From Sarocladium kiliense (Eukaryota; Ascomycota; Sordariomycetes; Hypocreales; Sarocladiaceae): DNA of 64,000 bases. The number at the start of each line of letters is the position of its first letter. Position 1 is the first letter of the stretch. The position numbers were made by a program, and so were the translations under genes. A model generated the notes under the pieces. It did no database searches. It was given only the letters and a program-made list of their open reading frames with translations, and was not told the origin of the DNA. Below are positions 22,063-35,147 of this stretch, in pieces. The stretch lies in contig JAUZTG010000042.1 in assembly GCA_030734395.1 (NCBI GenBank), positions 2,170,001 to 2,234,000 on the forward strand. The letters are read 5' to 3'.

Positions 22063-24792
22063 GACGTGAAGGAAATGTGTAATGGCACAGATGGAGAGGC
22101 AAGGATGTAAGTACAATGAGAAAGATCAGACACAGGAACAGAAGACAAAAAAGAGGAATCGATGGTTTGAGAAGACGGGTCAAGTCATCAGGAGAGAAGA
22201 TGAAGATGAAGACGAAATGCGCCCGGGCCCCTGCTGGGAGCTGAGACGTAATTATTGATTTGATCCAGCACAATTCCGGGGATCGCTCGGTGCTTGTCAG
22301 TGTCAGGGGACCGGAGATTGTATTGTTGGGGGATGACGATGCGGCTGTGTCGTGACCTCGCAGTTGTCGGCTGACTACAGGCAGCAAAGATCGGTAGTAG
22401 CTCAATATTATGAAAAGGACGATGTGAAGTCGAAGCGGCGTATAGAGAACCTGGAACTTCTTCTCCTCGGGTCTTGACTGGCGGCCAGCTTTGTCCGTCC
22501 CAGAGTCATGTTTGGCTTGTCCTTTCTTCACTCAGGCCTGATGACGAGCGCGCCTAGAGCCACTTGGCGCCAACCGAAATCAGGACAACACGGTAAAATC
22601 GGCACGATGTGAAGCGGTAGGGAACATGGGCAGTGAGTGCGGAGAATCAATGGAGGGTCGCCAAGAATAGAGGAGGCGACCAGTTGTCCATCAGTGTCAT
22701 CTGCCATGGTTGCTGAAAGACACACATTGCGTGGACTGTGGAGTGAGCGCGTATAGGTGAGTTTCTGGTGGGTGTTTGCAGTGAATCCAAGCCTGAAGGC
22801 TGGGTTACACGGTACGGGTAACGAGGACTAGGATAGCAACGAAACTCAATCAGGCTTACGGGTCAGAGACGTTCCACGTATAGGCTTCACAGAGGTCGTC
22901 AGCCGAGGCGTTCGTTGTCCAAGTGGTGGTGGCCCAGCCCCGACAGCGTCGTCAGTGCGTGGCGAGCGAGCTGGCTCGGTTGTTCGGCGTCGTCAGCAGC
23001 GGGACGGACGGCTCTGCTATGTTTGACTTTGAGTCCGGCGATGGTAAGGCTGAAAGGCAATGACAAGGCTGCCGACAATTATGTCAAGAAGCTCGACGAG
23101 GAAGAAGAAAAAGAACCCAGGACGAAGTTATCGACGGACGTCGCCTTGGTTGGGGAGGGGGAAATCCGGATCAGTACCACCGACGATCCATTGCACCCCG
23201 GGCGAATTGCGTCGGTGGTGGCGGCCGGTATGCAGTTGTCTCTTCCGTTGCAACAGTACAGAACACAGATAGGAACGCTACAGCGAGGCAACACAAGAGG
23301 GTACACGGAGAGGGGAGAAATTAACTCAAGTTCCCCCAGCAGATGCGGGAAGAGGGGATGCGAATGGGGCCAGACCGGGCCAACTGTCCTTGCAGGGCAG
23401 ACAGCAGAATGCAAATGGTTAAAAGAGTGCTATGCAGACGGGCTAGTGTCTTTCTCGCATGAAAGAAGCAAAAGCCACGGGACAGCATGGAGCGGTATAG
23501 CACGGTGATCGGTGGGAGCAGCTGAGTTGTCGATGCTGCATGTCTTGCACACGGGTCATGCCACCCACGTTGAACCTCCGAGATACTGACTTGGACGTGA
23601 CGTTCTGCCTCCCTTGGTTTCTTGGCTCACGACCGGACGTCCGTTCCCTGTTGCCTTGCGTCGTTGATGGCCGCCCACTTGACGAACAGCCGGACCTCGT
23701 TGCGGGGATCAAATCGATCCTTTGAAATGGGTGGCTGGGGTGGCGGCTGTCTGCATGGTGCCGCTCGGATGCTGGCGCCGTGACTGGCGGTGACGGTAAC
23801 AGCGTAGGTAAGTCCGGTTCTTGGCCTTTTGACTGGCGACTGTGCACTGCAGCTAACGTACATACCTTACCTTGAGTTCGTCATCTCAGCTTACATCAGG
23901 TAGACGGTGTCCGCACATGTGAAGTCTAAGTGCTGGGCGGAAGAGCTAATCACGGCGCGAACCTGCCGAAACTTTGTTGCTTACGAGTACACAGTAGCCC
24001 AAGGTGCCTAGGTAGCTCCGCACGGAGTTCACTCGGCTTACCCTGTATGACGAACATCCGCTAGAGATGAGGTACATAGCGACACTTCGTTGGATGAGAA
24101 TTGCAGCACAGGGACCCGAGGCTGGTTTGTCCATAGACATATCCGCGGCTTTGATGTTCCATGGGCAACTCTCTCCATGTGCGTAGCTACCTAGTGCAGA
24201 GTGGTTTGTACTACAATCACCCATCTTGAGATCCAAGGTAAGGCGTTTGGTATACGGCAGGATGTGAAACATTGTGGCGAGCGAGGAACAAGTCCGTGGA
24301 GATATTATTTTCGTTGCAGCTTCGTCTGATGCTCAGTTGTCCGCGCAAATCCATTACATGACGTCGTGGCGAGCAATCGACTGTTGGTGCCAAAATTAGC
24401 ACCTCGTTGAGGAAGCAAAGGTACGGAGTGCCGTACTGATCCTATCATTTAAACCGTGCTATGCAATTACTGGTGCTCCACTACCTACCCTGTAGCGCGG
24501 CTCATCCGGGACGCGCGGGTTTCAGCACAGCCACGCGCGCCGTAGCCCAACGTTCATACGTGCTGTAATGCACTCTACAGGCGCTGTTACAAGCCACATA
24601 GCACAGCCTAAACCACCTGCACTTTGCCGCGAGACCCCCTTGCCAGATTCCAACGACACGACCCTTAGAAGAACTTCCCATCAGCAACGTTTGACCCGTG
24701 CGAGACCTCGACGACATAACACAGTCCGAACGGATACGAGCATCTCATTGATCGTTACGTCTGCGCGCCAGTCTTGATTCCCGTGCGCCACC
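22063..24792. other. Long gene-free region (promoters of flanking divergent genes)
   Basis: 2.7 kb without a supported gene. The largest frame (22915-23508, + strand, 197 codons) has no family resemblance. TACCT/AGGTA words recur (for example AGGTAC at 24070 and 24419). The last 100 bp before 24793 form the leader of the Cdc50 gene and end in an ideal GCCACCATGG start context. Confidence 0.5.
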
Positions 24793-26412
24793 ATGGCCGA
24801 CTCCCCGCGAGGTGTCGACACTGCCGACTCGGTGGACTTTGACGACTCCAACTCCAACAAGCAGAACGAGAAGAAGAAGAGCAGAAGGCCTCCGAGTGAG
24901 TTCTCTCACCGGCGCATTCCTCGGACGTAGAAGAATACAGACTGACCGGGTATCATCAGACACGGCTTTCCGGCAACAAAGATTAAAGGCCTGGCAGTAC
25001 GTGACGAAGATTCGATGATGTGGCGTATGTATGGACGAAGCTGACAATCTCCCTCCCAGGCCAATTCTAACACCAAAGACCGTTCTCCCTCTTTTTTTCG
25101 TCATTGGCATCATCTTTGCACCCATCGGAGGACTGCTCTTCTGGGCAAATACGAAGGTGCGTTACTTCTGCGAACGACTGCCGTTCCAGCGATAAGCTTC
25201 TGACGAAACCGCAAATTTCAGGTCAAAGAGATTCGTATCGACTACACGAATTGCGCCGACGATGCGCCAACGTGGGACTCAGATGGCTCAAGCTTCAGAG
25301 ACATGAGCAGTGACGATGTGTCCACGTCGTTCTCCGGCGGCGCTTCAGACATCAATGCTCAATGGGCTGCTCAGCACAATGTCAACACCACACTCTGGAT
25401 TGGAGGCGCGGAGGTGAATACGACCCGATGCTATATCCGATTCAGTCTCCCCGAGGATATGAGCCCTCCGGTTCTGTTCTACTACCATCTCACGAACTTC
25501 TATCAAAACCACCGACGCTATGTTGAGTCTTTCGATACCGAACAGCTGAAGGGCAACGCTCGCAGCTACGGTCAAATCCGTGATTCTAAGTGCACACCCC
25601 TCTACGGCAACTCAACAGAGAGCCTGCCTTACTATCCCTGCGGACTTATCGCCAACTCTATGTTCAACGACACCTATACCTTCCCCGTGCTGCTCAACCC
25701 ACCGGGCGAGTCCAGTGGTAACAACCAGACCTACGAGATGAAGAACAACACCGGCATCTCCTGGGAGAGTGATATCGATCTCTACGGCGAGACCGATTAC
25801 AAGCCAGACCAGTGCGTTCCTCCTCCGGATTGGGCGAAGCGGTACCCCGGCGGTGTCTACACCGACGAGCGGCCACCACCGAACCTGAAGGAGTGGCAGG
25901 GCTTCCAGGTCTGGATGCGCGCGGCTGGTCTGCCGACCTTCAGCAAGCTTTACCAGCGCAACGATGATGACCGGATGATCAAGGGCGACTATGAGATCAT
26001 TGTGGATGACCGTGAGTTAAACCATGTCCACATAACCCCGAAGAACAGAGACTAACACCAGCCATAGACTTCCCCGTGAAGGCGTACAAGGGCACCAAGT
26101 CCGTTGTCATCACCACTCGAACCGTGATGGGCGGCCGCAACCCATTCCTCGGAATTGCGTACATTGTGGTTGGCGGCATCTGCATCCTTCTGGGAGCACT
26201 TTTCACTGCTACACACCTGATCAAGCCAAGGTACGCCCTCACGCACCCATCTCAAACTCATAATCTCTCGATTACACCCCTAACAATGATTCTCTCACAG
26301 GAAACTTGGCGACCACACCTACCTCTCATGGAACAACGCCCCTGCATCCAAGGGTCCCGGCCCCAGCACCGCAACAGCCACTGGCCGCGATGCACGCCCC
26401 GGCGAGGCCTAG
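24793..26412 (+). CDS. cdc50: Cdc50/Lem3 family phospholipid flippase subunit
   Basis: Non-catalytic partner of P4-ATPases, required for their export and for moving aminophospholipids to the cytosolic leaflet. Six exons: 24793-24895, 24960-24996, 25060-25156, 25222-26011, 26068-26230 and 26301-26412, giving 433 residues; the introns are 56-70 nt. The N-terminus is cytosolic and charged, with the conserved NTAFRQQRLKAWQP motif before the first membrane segment (about 50-75, from VLPLFFVIGIIFAPIGGLLF). The large extracytosolic loop has several N-x-S/T sites and conserved cysteines (TRCYIRF, DSKCTPLYG, YYPCGLIAN). A second membrane segment lies near the C-terminus (LGIAYIVVGGICILLGALFT), followed by the typical RKLGDHTYLSWN. 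The start has perfect Kozak context. Among the Cdc50, Lem3 and Crf1 paralogues I cannot say which this is. Confidence 0.95.
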
Positions 26413-27197
26413 ATGGCCCACGATGCGTCCGACGCCACTGCAGCTTCCCCTCAGCCAAGCAGAGACTCCAGAAGCTACACTGTATCAACCCGTCTACTGC
26501 CTGCTTCTCACTAGCTGCATCGAAGCTTGGGGGAAGGCTGAAGTGGAGCGGGCTTTAGTTTGTTTTCCTTGGGCTTGATTATCGTGTGGAATTTGTATAG
26601 CGAACATTGGCCCCTTTCTGCGCTCAGTGTGAGGTGGAATCTTCTGGAGGTCGTTAGTGATGAGATGCGATGGCGGCACTGCCTGCGTTATCACGCTGGT
26701 TGGTGGCCATGCCGTAGTCCTTTTAGTTGTTGGTTCGGTCCTGCTTGCTTACTTGTTCCTAACATGGGATTGATGAAAACGGAGTTCAATGGGAATATAC
26801 TTAGTTCTTCTTCTATCTCCTTGACACGGCTGACGTAGAATCGTGTTCCTGCTGTGAAAGCGTTCTGAGGTTAAGTTTCTCATGTGGTGCGCACAATGAG
26901 AAACAAGGGTACTAAGCTTGCATACGAACAATCCAACGCCGGCTTCGATTTATTCTTAACATCTGCCACTATCTCCGACTCTGACTGTCTTTGGTCCCCT
27001 GATGACAGAGTGATAAGCCAAAACCTCCCTCTTCAGAGACCCCAGCCAAAGCATTTAAGCAACGCGTGCAATGGAAATCCACTTTAATCCCACAAACGTA
27101 CAATGTGCAGTAGTCCCCTCAACAATGACTCAGAAAGTAACCAAGAGACACCTTCCTCGGGTCCAACCTGGAGCTAAGTTGAGGCTCAGTTATTGCT
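26413..27197. other. Convergent spacer between cdc50 and spt16
   Basis: 785 bp holding the 3' untranslated regions of both genes. No gene, RNA or repeat seen. Confidence 0.55.
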
Positions 27198-30100
27198 TCA
27201 GCGCCTGCGCTTCTTGCTGCCGCGCTCTTCCTCCTCAAGTCCGCTCTCGCGGTCACGCTTCTTGGCCTTCTTCTCTAACTCGTCCCAGTCCTCACCCTCA
27301 TCCTCGCTATCAAGCTCAGCATCTTCATCATCATCGCTGGCGTTGCTGCCAAAATCGGAGTCATCTCCACTAGATTCTGACGCGTCATCGAGCTCATCGT
27401 CATCAATTTCGAATGCGGACTCAGGGTCTGACTCCTCGTCACCACCCTCGTCATCCGAGTCGGCTTGAAGGAAGGACCAGCCTCCATCAACGAAGAACTG
27501 GTGAGTGTCCGCGGTGACGGTCTTCATGATGGTAGGCCAGTTGAGGTTCAGGGGACCCTCAGAAAAGGCGATATCGGACGAGTCGAGGAAGTCCTTCACC
27601 TGATCCAGGAACTCCACGGGAATCGTGTTCACATGGAACGGTGGCCGTGTGAAGTCCTTGAAGACAAAGACCATATCAAAGTTCTTCAGACCGAACTGCA
27701 CACGTTCCAGATGAGCCACCTCGATTTCATCGATTGTGACCACCATGAATGGGGGCTCCACAACTTGGATGAGACAGTCAGTCGTGGGTTGGATGAACAC
27801 GTTGCTCCTGTTGGGTACACCATGGAAACCGAGGTCGCGAATAGGCATGTCCACCTCAATACCCTCGTTGCGACCAGCCTCAGCAATCTTCTGAGCGAAG
27901 CCTTGGAACAACCTGTCGAGCTCTGTTCTGCGACGACGCTCCTCTTGCTCGGCTTCAAACTCGTCTTCATCGCCGTAGCGATACTTGCGCTTCCTGTTAC
28001 CCGTCTCATCGAACTGAATGTCCGTTGCTTCGCGGTAGAATTGGACATCCTTTGTCTTCTTTTTGTTGCTGACAATGATTGGGTCTTTGAGATGGATGTG
28101 GATGATAACAATCAACTCATGTTGGCAAGGCTGGAAGAACAGGTGCTTGACATTCGAGAATAGAATGTCGACGCGATGCTGAGCGTTGAGAGGTGACTGG
28201 TAACGGATACCGTTCTGATGGATCTCGACCTTGCCAGGGACGCGCTTGCCCTCCATAGCCGGGCGAATATAGACATTGTCCAGAACGGCCGGCCGGCGAT
28301 CTAACGAACTATTAGTAAATTGCATCGAGATGCCAACAGGGTTGTCACTCACTTCTGATTTCTGCAAGCTTGTCTTGCTCCACAACATCTTCCATCTCCT
28401 TCTTCTCTTGCTCCTTCTTCACAGCATCACGCTTCATATTCGAAATTTGGGTGGCGATTTCGCTGTAGCGGTCCCCATCAGCAGACCGGAAGGTCAAACT
28501 GCGGACGAAATGCGCAGAAGCATCCTCGAATGGCTGGTCGTCTTTGCGACCAACGCCCTGACCTGGTGACAGGAAGTTGATCCTAAGGAAAGCAAAATCA
28601 TTCTCGTCAGACTTGCTTGCGTTCTTGATGGTGTTGATGTGGAAGGGCACGGGGCGACCCATAATGGGGAGGACCACTGTGCTGTTCTTGGAGTCCACCA
28701 CGATCTCGTGGTTCTTGATACGCAGAGGAAATTGGTTATCACGCTTGTACGACTCGAAGCGCTTGAACTTCTTCACTTCGTTGCCGTTCTGACCACTAGT
28801 CGACTCGGAGAAACGTGAAAGACCCTCCTTCTGCTTCTTTGCCGCAAGCTCCTTCTGATGCTCTCTTCTCTTCATGTCGGCAGCTTCATTTACCTGAGTC
28901 GATCGTTCTGACCTCAGGCGAGTGCTTGTGATGTTCTTTGTAGCAACGGCGCCGACCTTGTTGTCGCGCTTCTCTTTCTTAGGAGTCGGCTCAGCCTCCT
29001 CATCATCTTTGAAGAAGAAAGAGTTGGCATCGGCACTTGTGGGTGCTTCAGCTGTGAATACAACTGCCTCAGAACTGGTTACTCGGATCGTGTCTGTGAG
29101 AACAAGGGAGTAAACCTTGCTGTTCTTATCTTGAGGTTGAGGATTTTCGAGATCTTGGAAGCCAGTGTTGATGATAAGAGTCATGCCATCCTTCAGAGTG
29201 CGTTGGTTCTTTGCGCTCAGGATCAGCGTGGGATCCTTGGTCTCAAGACCGACGCCCCAACCGACGTTCTTGAGGAAGTGCTTCTCCAGCTCGGGCTTCT
29301 TGGCCTTCAAGATGCCCAAAGCTTTGGAGTAGACATCCTTTGCAGCCATACCGTCGCGAATCTCCTTGATGATCGTGTTGTGGATCATGCACAGAAGCTT
29401 GTAGTTGCTCTCTTGTGATTTATTGGGGTCGACGAGGTATGTTCTCGCAATGGTCGAGCAGTAGGACTTGTATCTTAAACCAAGAGCAGCGATGATAATA
29501 CCGGCGTGCAGGTTCTCGTCGTTCGACTCGGACTGGAAGCGCAAATCGTACTTGCCACCACTCTGAATGGATGGGCCAAGGACCCAGTCTAGTTGCGTAG
29601 GGTCGAGGTCCGAGGGAAGCTTTCCCTTGCCAGGCAATTGCACGGTCTTCCAGAAGTTCGCATCGTCGAGCTTCTTGTCAACCTTGTCAGCCAGCGACGA
29701 GTGCTTCACCTTCTTCTCGGCGTCCAAGATGTTAGACATCTCGTCGAGGAAGTACGGAGTCATGAGCGCGACACAAGCCTTGGATGCAGAGCGCATCGCT
29801 CGAAGCTCGGTCTCGTCCTTGACGGAGAAGGCATGGGTAGACAAGGCTGGCGATATATCAACGGTCTCGACGTCCTTGCACTGCTCAGCAAACACCTTCT
29901 TCCACTCATCTACGAAGGGGCCTCGTGATGTATCTTTCGCTATCGTTCCGACCTTGCTCTGTTACCTTCGCGTCAGCAGATGCCTCGAAGGAGTGGGGAT
30001 TATTCACGCACGCCAGCTTCCTTGATTTTGTCCGTGATCTGCACGAACAGCTTCTCGTTCTCGGCAGCGTCCTTGCCACGAACCAGGACCTCGATAGGGA

Positions 30101-30510
30101 ACCGACCGCCCTTGAGCTGCTCAAGATGTTTTGCTAAAGAGTTGTCAGATTTGTCAAACCGCTCGGAATCTGGCGTGCGGCGTACCCTTCTTTGTTGTCG
30201 TGAGGATGTACAGCGTGTCGAGTGTGAACAGCATCAGCGTCGTCGGGAATTCGTAGCCGAGAAGCCAGAACTGCAAAATCAAGTCAGTTGATATTTCTTT
30301 GGATATGGCAAGCTGGAGGCGATGAAAACGTACGTGCATAGCGTTGTTTTTGTGGAATTCGGGCACTTCCTCGACTTTGCCCATCATCACGACGATGGAG
30401 GTAGCTCCCCCGAATTGGCCATCCTTTGATCGCAAGTCATTTTTCCAGGCGGTCGCAAAATGCGACACACGCTCCTGGAAGATCTTGCTGTCGATTTTGA
30501 TTTCGGCCAT
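27198..30510 (-). CDS. spt16: FACT complex subunit Spt16 (histone chaperone)
   Basis: Large subunit of FACT, which loosens and rebuilds nucleosomes during transcription and replication. Five exons on the minus strand: 30510-30334, 30270-30186, 30133-30012, 29958-28353 and 28300-27198; introns are 63, 52, 53 and 52 nt. The product is 1,030 residues, as expected. In order: the aminopeptidase-like N-terminal domain (1 to about 450, including FWLLGYEFPTTLMLFT and SKACVALMTPYF), a charged linker with coiled-coil tendency, the dimerisation and middle domains with tandem PH-like folds (including KRVPGKVEIHQNGIRYQ), and a strongly acidic C-terminal tail rich in Asp/Glu/Ser followed by a basic GSKKRRR end. 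The peptidase fold lacks catalytic function in this family. The start ATG immediately precedes the conserved KIDSKIFQERV. Its Pob3 partner is not in the window. Confidence 0.97.
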
Positions 30511-31191
30511 TGTGACTGACGAGATGCGACGCCACAGATGAAGCCAGGTGGTGATGGGTGGAAGCTGCTAGGGAGCTATGGTGAGGCGACGAACCGGGTG
30601 ACGCGAAAAAGTGAGGTCGCGTAAATGGACAAGGCGGGCGCAGGTGCTGATCACGTGATCACCCGACGCGTTATGGCCTCCCTCGACACGTCTTCCGGAC
30701 TGTGACGATGCAAGCCAACAACCTGAGCATGACCTTCAGGCAGTTCGCTGGCGATGACTTTCGCGATAGACTCATTTAATTTTGGCCAGATCGGATGGCT
30801 CTGATGCATACAGCGCAGCGTAGGGTTGCTTTGTGCTGCTTATACCTCATTTAAGACCCATCTTGACTCGGACACTGGAAGTATTGTCTTGAGCTTAACC
30901 TCTGAAATGAAGAGAACCAACCCGATGGTTGTCCCTTAGCATCAGCTGCTCAATGTCACTTGACCTACTTCAAGTCCGTCCCCAGCTGAATGATCTCTTA
31001 AAATGACATTATTCATCCCTAGGTTCCAGCACAGATACAAAACCAGTCTATTGAGCACTGGATGATCGAACAAACGCTATAGACCTTATGAAATAATTGC
31101 ACAAAGATGGCTTTCGCTAGACAATATCCGAGGCGACTCCAAAATCGCACCTCGCCCAAGTTTTCACCGCTCAGCGTTCTCCACCGTTACA
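30511..31191. other. spt16 promoter and 3' flank of the kelch gene
   Basis: 681 bp between the spt16 start and the kelch gene stop. The 150 bp next to spt16 are GC-rich with purine-rich stretches, and the rest is more AT-rich. No gene seen. Confidence 0.55.
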
Positions 31192-33133
31192 TCATCCTGG
31201 CAACTCGACTGCGTTATATTGTGCATCCAATTCGACCCGTTTCGTCCTGGAACCTGCTACTCCCTCCGTACCAGGGCTGTTTAGCTCTGATGGCACGTAT
31301 CCTGAGTCCATCTCAAAAGGCTTCATGGCGAAGGACTCATCTGCTTCTACGATACGCTCGTGAGGCTTCGGCTTACTGCGCTTACGTCGACACCACCAGA
31401 AGACGCCTCCTCCCAGGGCGAGGGCCAGGACTCCGCCGACAACACCGCCAACGATGGCAGGGGTTGTATTGGTGCTCTCTGCTTCCGCTGAAGGAGTCGG
31501 TTGAGCGGGGTCGGGAGACCCGCCATCTGCTCATCGCATTAGTCTCGCGTCTTGGACATCTGGACAGCTCTTGGACGTACTCTCGGTGCTCAGGAAGGCC
31601 TGCTTGATTTCGTCACTTCCCCATGGAATGGTGTCTTGTCCTCTGGAAACCAGTTAACAGAGTACATTTGACAGTCGAAGACCAAGTCACTAACCTCTCG
31701 TCGTACCATTCCCTCACGACGCTTGGGCCTTGGTACGTCGCCGAATCGGCCTCGAAGCTATCCTTCCACTCAAGCGTGTTGAGGCTGAAGATGCCTAAGC
31801 CTTTGGGGAACGGGTCCTCCTTGTTCCAAACCGGGTTGTCATTACCACCAACAACAACCATTTGGCTGCCTACACGTGCGCAAGCATGGGAGTATCTGGT
31901 ATCAGACTTGGCGTCGACTTGGAACCAACGGAACGCAGGGATCGACAACACCCAAGCATCGTCCATAGGGCCGCCTCCATCTCGAAATCCGCCATACATG
32001 AAGCTAATGAGAACAAGTTAGCGACCATTCTGTCATTGATCTTGATCCAGCACGCTTGGCAGCACTCACATCTCATACGTGCCATTGGGGCCGCTGGCAC
32101 CGACAGCACAGGTTCCTTGACGAGCCGCCGGCCGTGAACCCTGAGTTTCCTGCTTGAACCACTTCTCCTTCCCCAAATCATAGATATACGCGTTGTCGAA
32201 GCTCTGTAGGGTGACATCGTTGTCGGTGACATCTGTGAGTTTGGTCTCTGCTCCGCCGATGACGAAGAGCTTTGGGTCGCGCCCAGGCAGCTCTACACAG
32301 ACCGCCGAACCCTTCTGGAAAGCTCCGCTGTCTGTGAGGCCCTCGGTGGATTCGTTTTTGAAGTTTCCAGTCTCGAAATCGTATGATATCATGCCAGGCA
32401 CGGCAATTCGAGTGCCGTCGAACGCGGGACCGTCGGTATATGGTCCGCCATAGCCTCCAATGAAATAACCCTTACCACCACATTGTGTGTAGCCTCCGAA
32501 GGCTGCCCGTCTGATGTCTGAAGGCGGTTCTTCCGACGTCCACTTTCCGGAGCCATTGCCATCAGCATCTAGGGTCCATAGCTTGGGATCCTTTGAGCCT
32601 GTGGCCTCATCGCTGAAGTCTCTTCCGCCCCAGAACACAACTTGCTTGTCCTTCTCGTTCGTCCATAGGGCGTGTCCAATCGTTTCACCGAAATCGTTGG
32701 GGACCTCGATGATGTCGTACTGGGCGTCTCGGCTTCTCCAGTCATCTTTCAGCGAGAGAGCAAGAGTGACATTCACTGTATGGCGTGGTCAGTGTTTGCT
32801 CGGCGGATGTGGCAATGGCAAATGGTAACATACAGCCAGCAACGCGCGACTCGGCGTCTTCTTTGTCGTCCGCCAGATGAACGGCTACACCTCCACCAAC
32901 AATATATAGGTAGTCATCCAAGACAGTTACTGTCACCCCCATTTAGTCGGCAATTCCTCAATACTTGTACGTCTAGGCTCACCTGCAACGTCTGCACGAC
33001 GCACGAATTCGTCTGTTGGAGGGGCTGCATCCTGTCTTGATGCAAGCCTGGGACTAGAATCCTGCATCGATGCTGTTGCACAGCATGAGCAGAAGGCTAT
33101 TGACGCCATCGCGCCGAAGGATGTCGACTTCAT
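31192..33133 (-). CDS. Kelch-repeat type I membrane protein
   Basis: Six exons on the minus strand: 33133-32983, 32929-32834, 32775-32070, 32003-31695, 31642-31581 and 31526-31192, giving 552 residues. The N-terminus has a short signal-like hydrophobic stretch (MKSTSFGAMASIAFC). The body is a galactose-oxidase/kelch beta-propeller; its Gly-Gly turns are visible as YIVGGG, VFWGGRD, YFIGGYGG, LFVIGGAE, FMYGGFRDG and VVVGGND. The fifth exon encodes the conserved DTIPWGSDEIKQAF. The last exon encodes a Pro/Thr/Ser stalk, a glycine-rich membrane segment (AIVGGVVGGVLALALGGGVF), a WWCRRKR stop-transfer and a cytosolic tail ending RVELDAQYNAVELPG. Such proteins are common in filamentous ascomycetes but their ligand is unknown; no copper-radical oxidase active site can be assigned. 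One donor is GTTAGT. The start could also be the ATG eight codons later. Confidence 0.88.
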
Positions 33134-35147
33134 GGTGGATAGAACGCAGGATCGTGAGGTGAACAGTGCTCAACGTAATACTTGTGCGACAGCAATGGTG
33201 TCTACCGGCCGCGGTAGGGACAACCTCGCCGAGGATTCCGAATCGGAGACTTTCGAAGAGCTCGTCTTGCTAGATTACAACATGCCTTTGTGACTGGATG
33301 AGGACGATCAGAAGAAGATGAGCATGCCAAGGCAAGAGACGGCCAAACTGACGGGACAGCACACGATCGACGTGCAAAGGAGAGGCATGCGAGTAGTCAG
33401 AATGGGACAGGAAGGAGGGAGCCGTTCGTGTCCAACCGTATTCTACGCGAACAACGCTCATGTCACAGGCCGCCGTGGGTCGGTCATCCTTATGGACCCG
33501 CCCTAACGTCGAGGATGCCTCTGCGTTGCGGGAAGCGCCAGGGGCCGGTCCCCAAAGCAAAGTCCTTCTTCTGACGCGGGAGGCGCTCGTAGGGCAGAGA
33601 CCGAAGCGACCACTGGTACCTGGACTAGCTGCACGCTTCACTCGGATTCTGCGCCCGGCTTGGCTTGGCTTGGGGAAGGGATCCAAGCTTTGCAACCACA
33701 GTCTGCCAAACGTCCGCTGGACGTTCTGACTGGCGCGGACTCGAATTGCGGCACAGCAACATGGCCCAATTCCCAATGCTTGTTGCCGTAATCCAGGCCT
33801 CCTAACCGGCGATTGCCCCTTTGAATTCAGGCTGAGGGTGTGTTGCCGGGTCTCATCGTCCACTGCGCGCGCGACGATCACCGGCAAGCTAATCCAAGCA
33901 GAAAGCAGGGAAATATGGCTGCGAAGGATCGGAAGGCATACAATGACGGGGACAGTCAGCAACACCAGGGATCGGCGGGTGAGACAAAGTCACTGGTCTC
34001 AACGAGTGCATAATGGCGCGACTCCCGTCAGGGGCTGTAGCATCCACCCCTGCTCCAGTGCCTTGCAGCGTTATTGCATAACCCCATTCCCGAAGAAGCC
34101 AGACCTGGGAGGCTGTGTCGTTAATTACGTGGGCCTTTTGGCGGAGTCTTTCGGAATCCGTGGGGATCTCAATATGGCTATTCTCACAGTCGCTGGAGAG
34201 ACAGGCTTGTTATCCGGCATTATATTTATGGAGTCGTGGGCATAGCGCTGACTGACGAGAATCGTTTCCATATCAGTTCGCTGCTAGAAGAAGCCTTGCC
34301 AGCGCATACACGCCCGTTCGGGAAGATGATAAGTTGATCTTGAGCCAACAGGCACGGCACAGCCTTTCTCCATATGTCTTCTGACCATTGAAGGCTGGGC
34401 CGGGAGGTGTCCGGAAATAGCCAACTGCCAGAGGCTTCAGGGACAACATTGCTGGATGCCTGCAGACTTACATAAAGCTTTCCATCATCGCGAACAATAG
34501 TCATATGTTAATTCTTATTTCCCAATGGCCGCTTTCACGTCTTTCCCAATCTGGTTCTATAACTTTGACCGAGGAGACTGTTGTCGTGATGTGGGCTTCT
34601 CCCCCAAGAGACTGGGTTAGAATGACCTTGATTCGAATCCATATTCAAACTACCGGCCACAGACTAGGGACTACAGCAATCGTGACGCCCCGCGACATGT
34701 CCCTAGCATGATTTGCGGCTAACCTTACACTGCGTTGAGGTTTCCCAGTTGTCCGGCTGGTAGATTTGAAAGGTAGAGTAACTCGACGCGTGGAATGGCA
34801 TGGGGGTGATACCCCATGATCTGTGTGATGCGAAGTGAAATTTCAGCACCGATTACTCTCCAGTGACAGGATGTAGTTGAGAGAGGCAGTCATATCACCA
34901 TCTCAGCGTCTCGAAGCCCGGAGCTGGCTTCGGCAATTGGAAGCCCGGCTTCGGAATCGGCTACCCCACTTCGCCGGACATGTATCATATGAGATGCTGC
35001 CCCCTCCGATGCCCCCTCCGGAAAGCTTCATCTACAGCTCGACTCCTCCGATACTTTGAATATAGTGACAACTTCAACATACCTATCTACCAGACGCCCG
35101 CATTCAAACACCACTTCCGTCCCAATATCACCGCCAGCACCGCCATC
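33134..35147. other. Gene-free region with an imperfect short tandem repeat
   Basis: 2.0 kb without a supported gene. An imperfect duplication of about 20 bp (CTGGCTTCGGCAATTGG then CCGGCTTCGGAATCGG) lies at about 34,923-34,962. A 231-codon minus-strand frame at 33270-33965 has no resemblance to known proteins. The final 170 bp are the leader of the next gene. Confidence 0.5.

Noticed and set aside
22915..23508. 197-codon + strand open frame
   Set aside because: No family resemblance, low-complexity Glu/Lys patch only, no introns or neighbouring exons to extend it.
33270..33965. 231-codon minus-strand open frame
   Set aside because: Arg/Ser/Cys-rich without domain-like pattern; flanking DNA gives no exon or promoter support.
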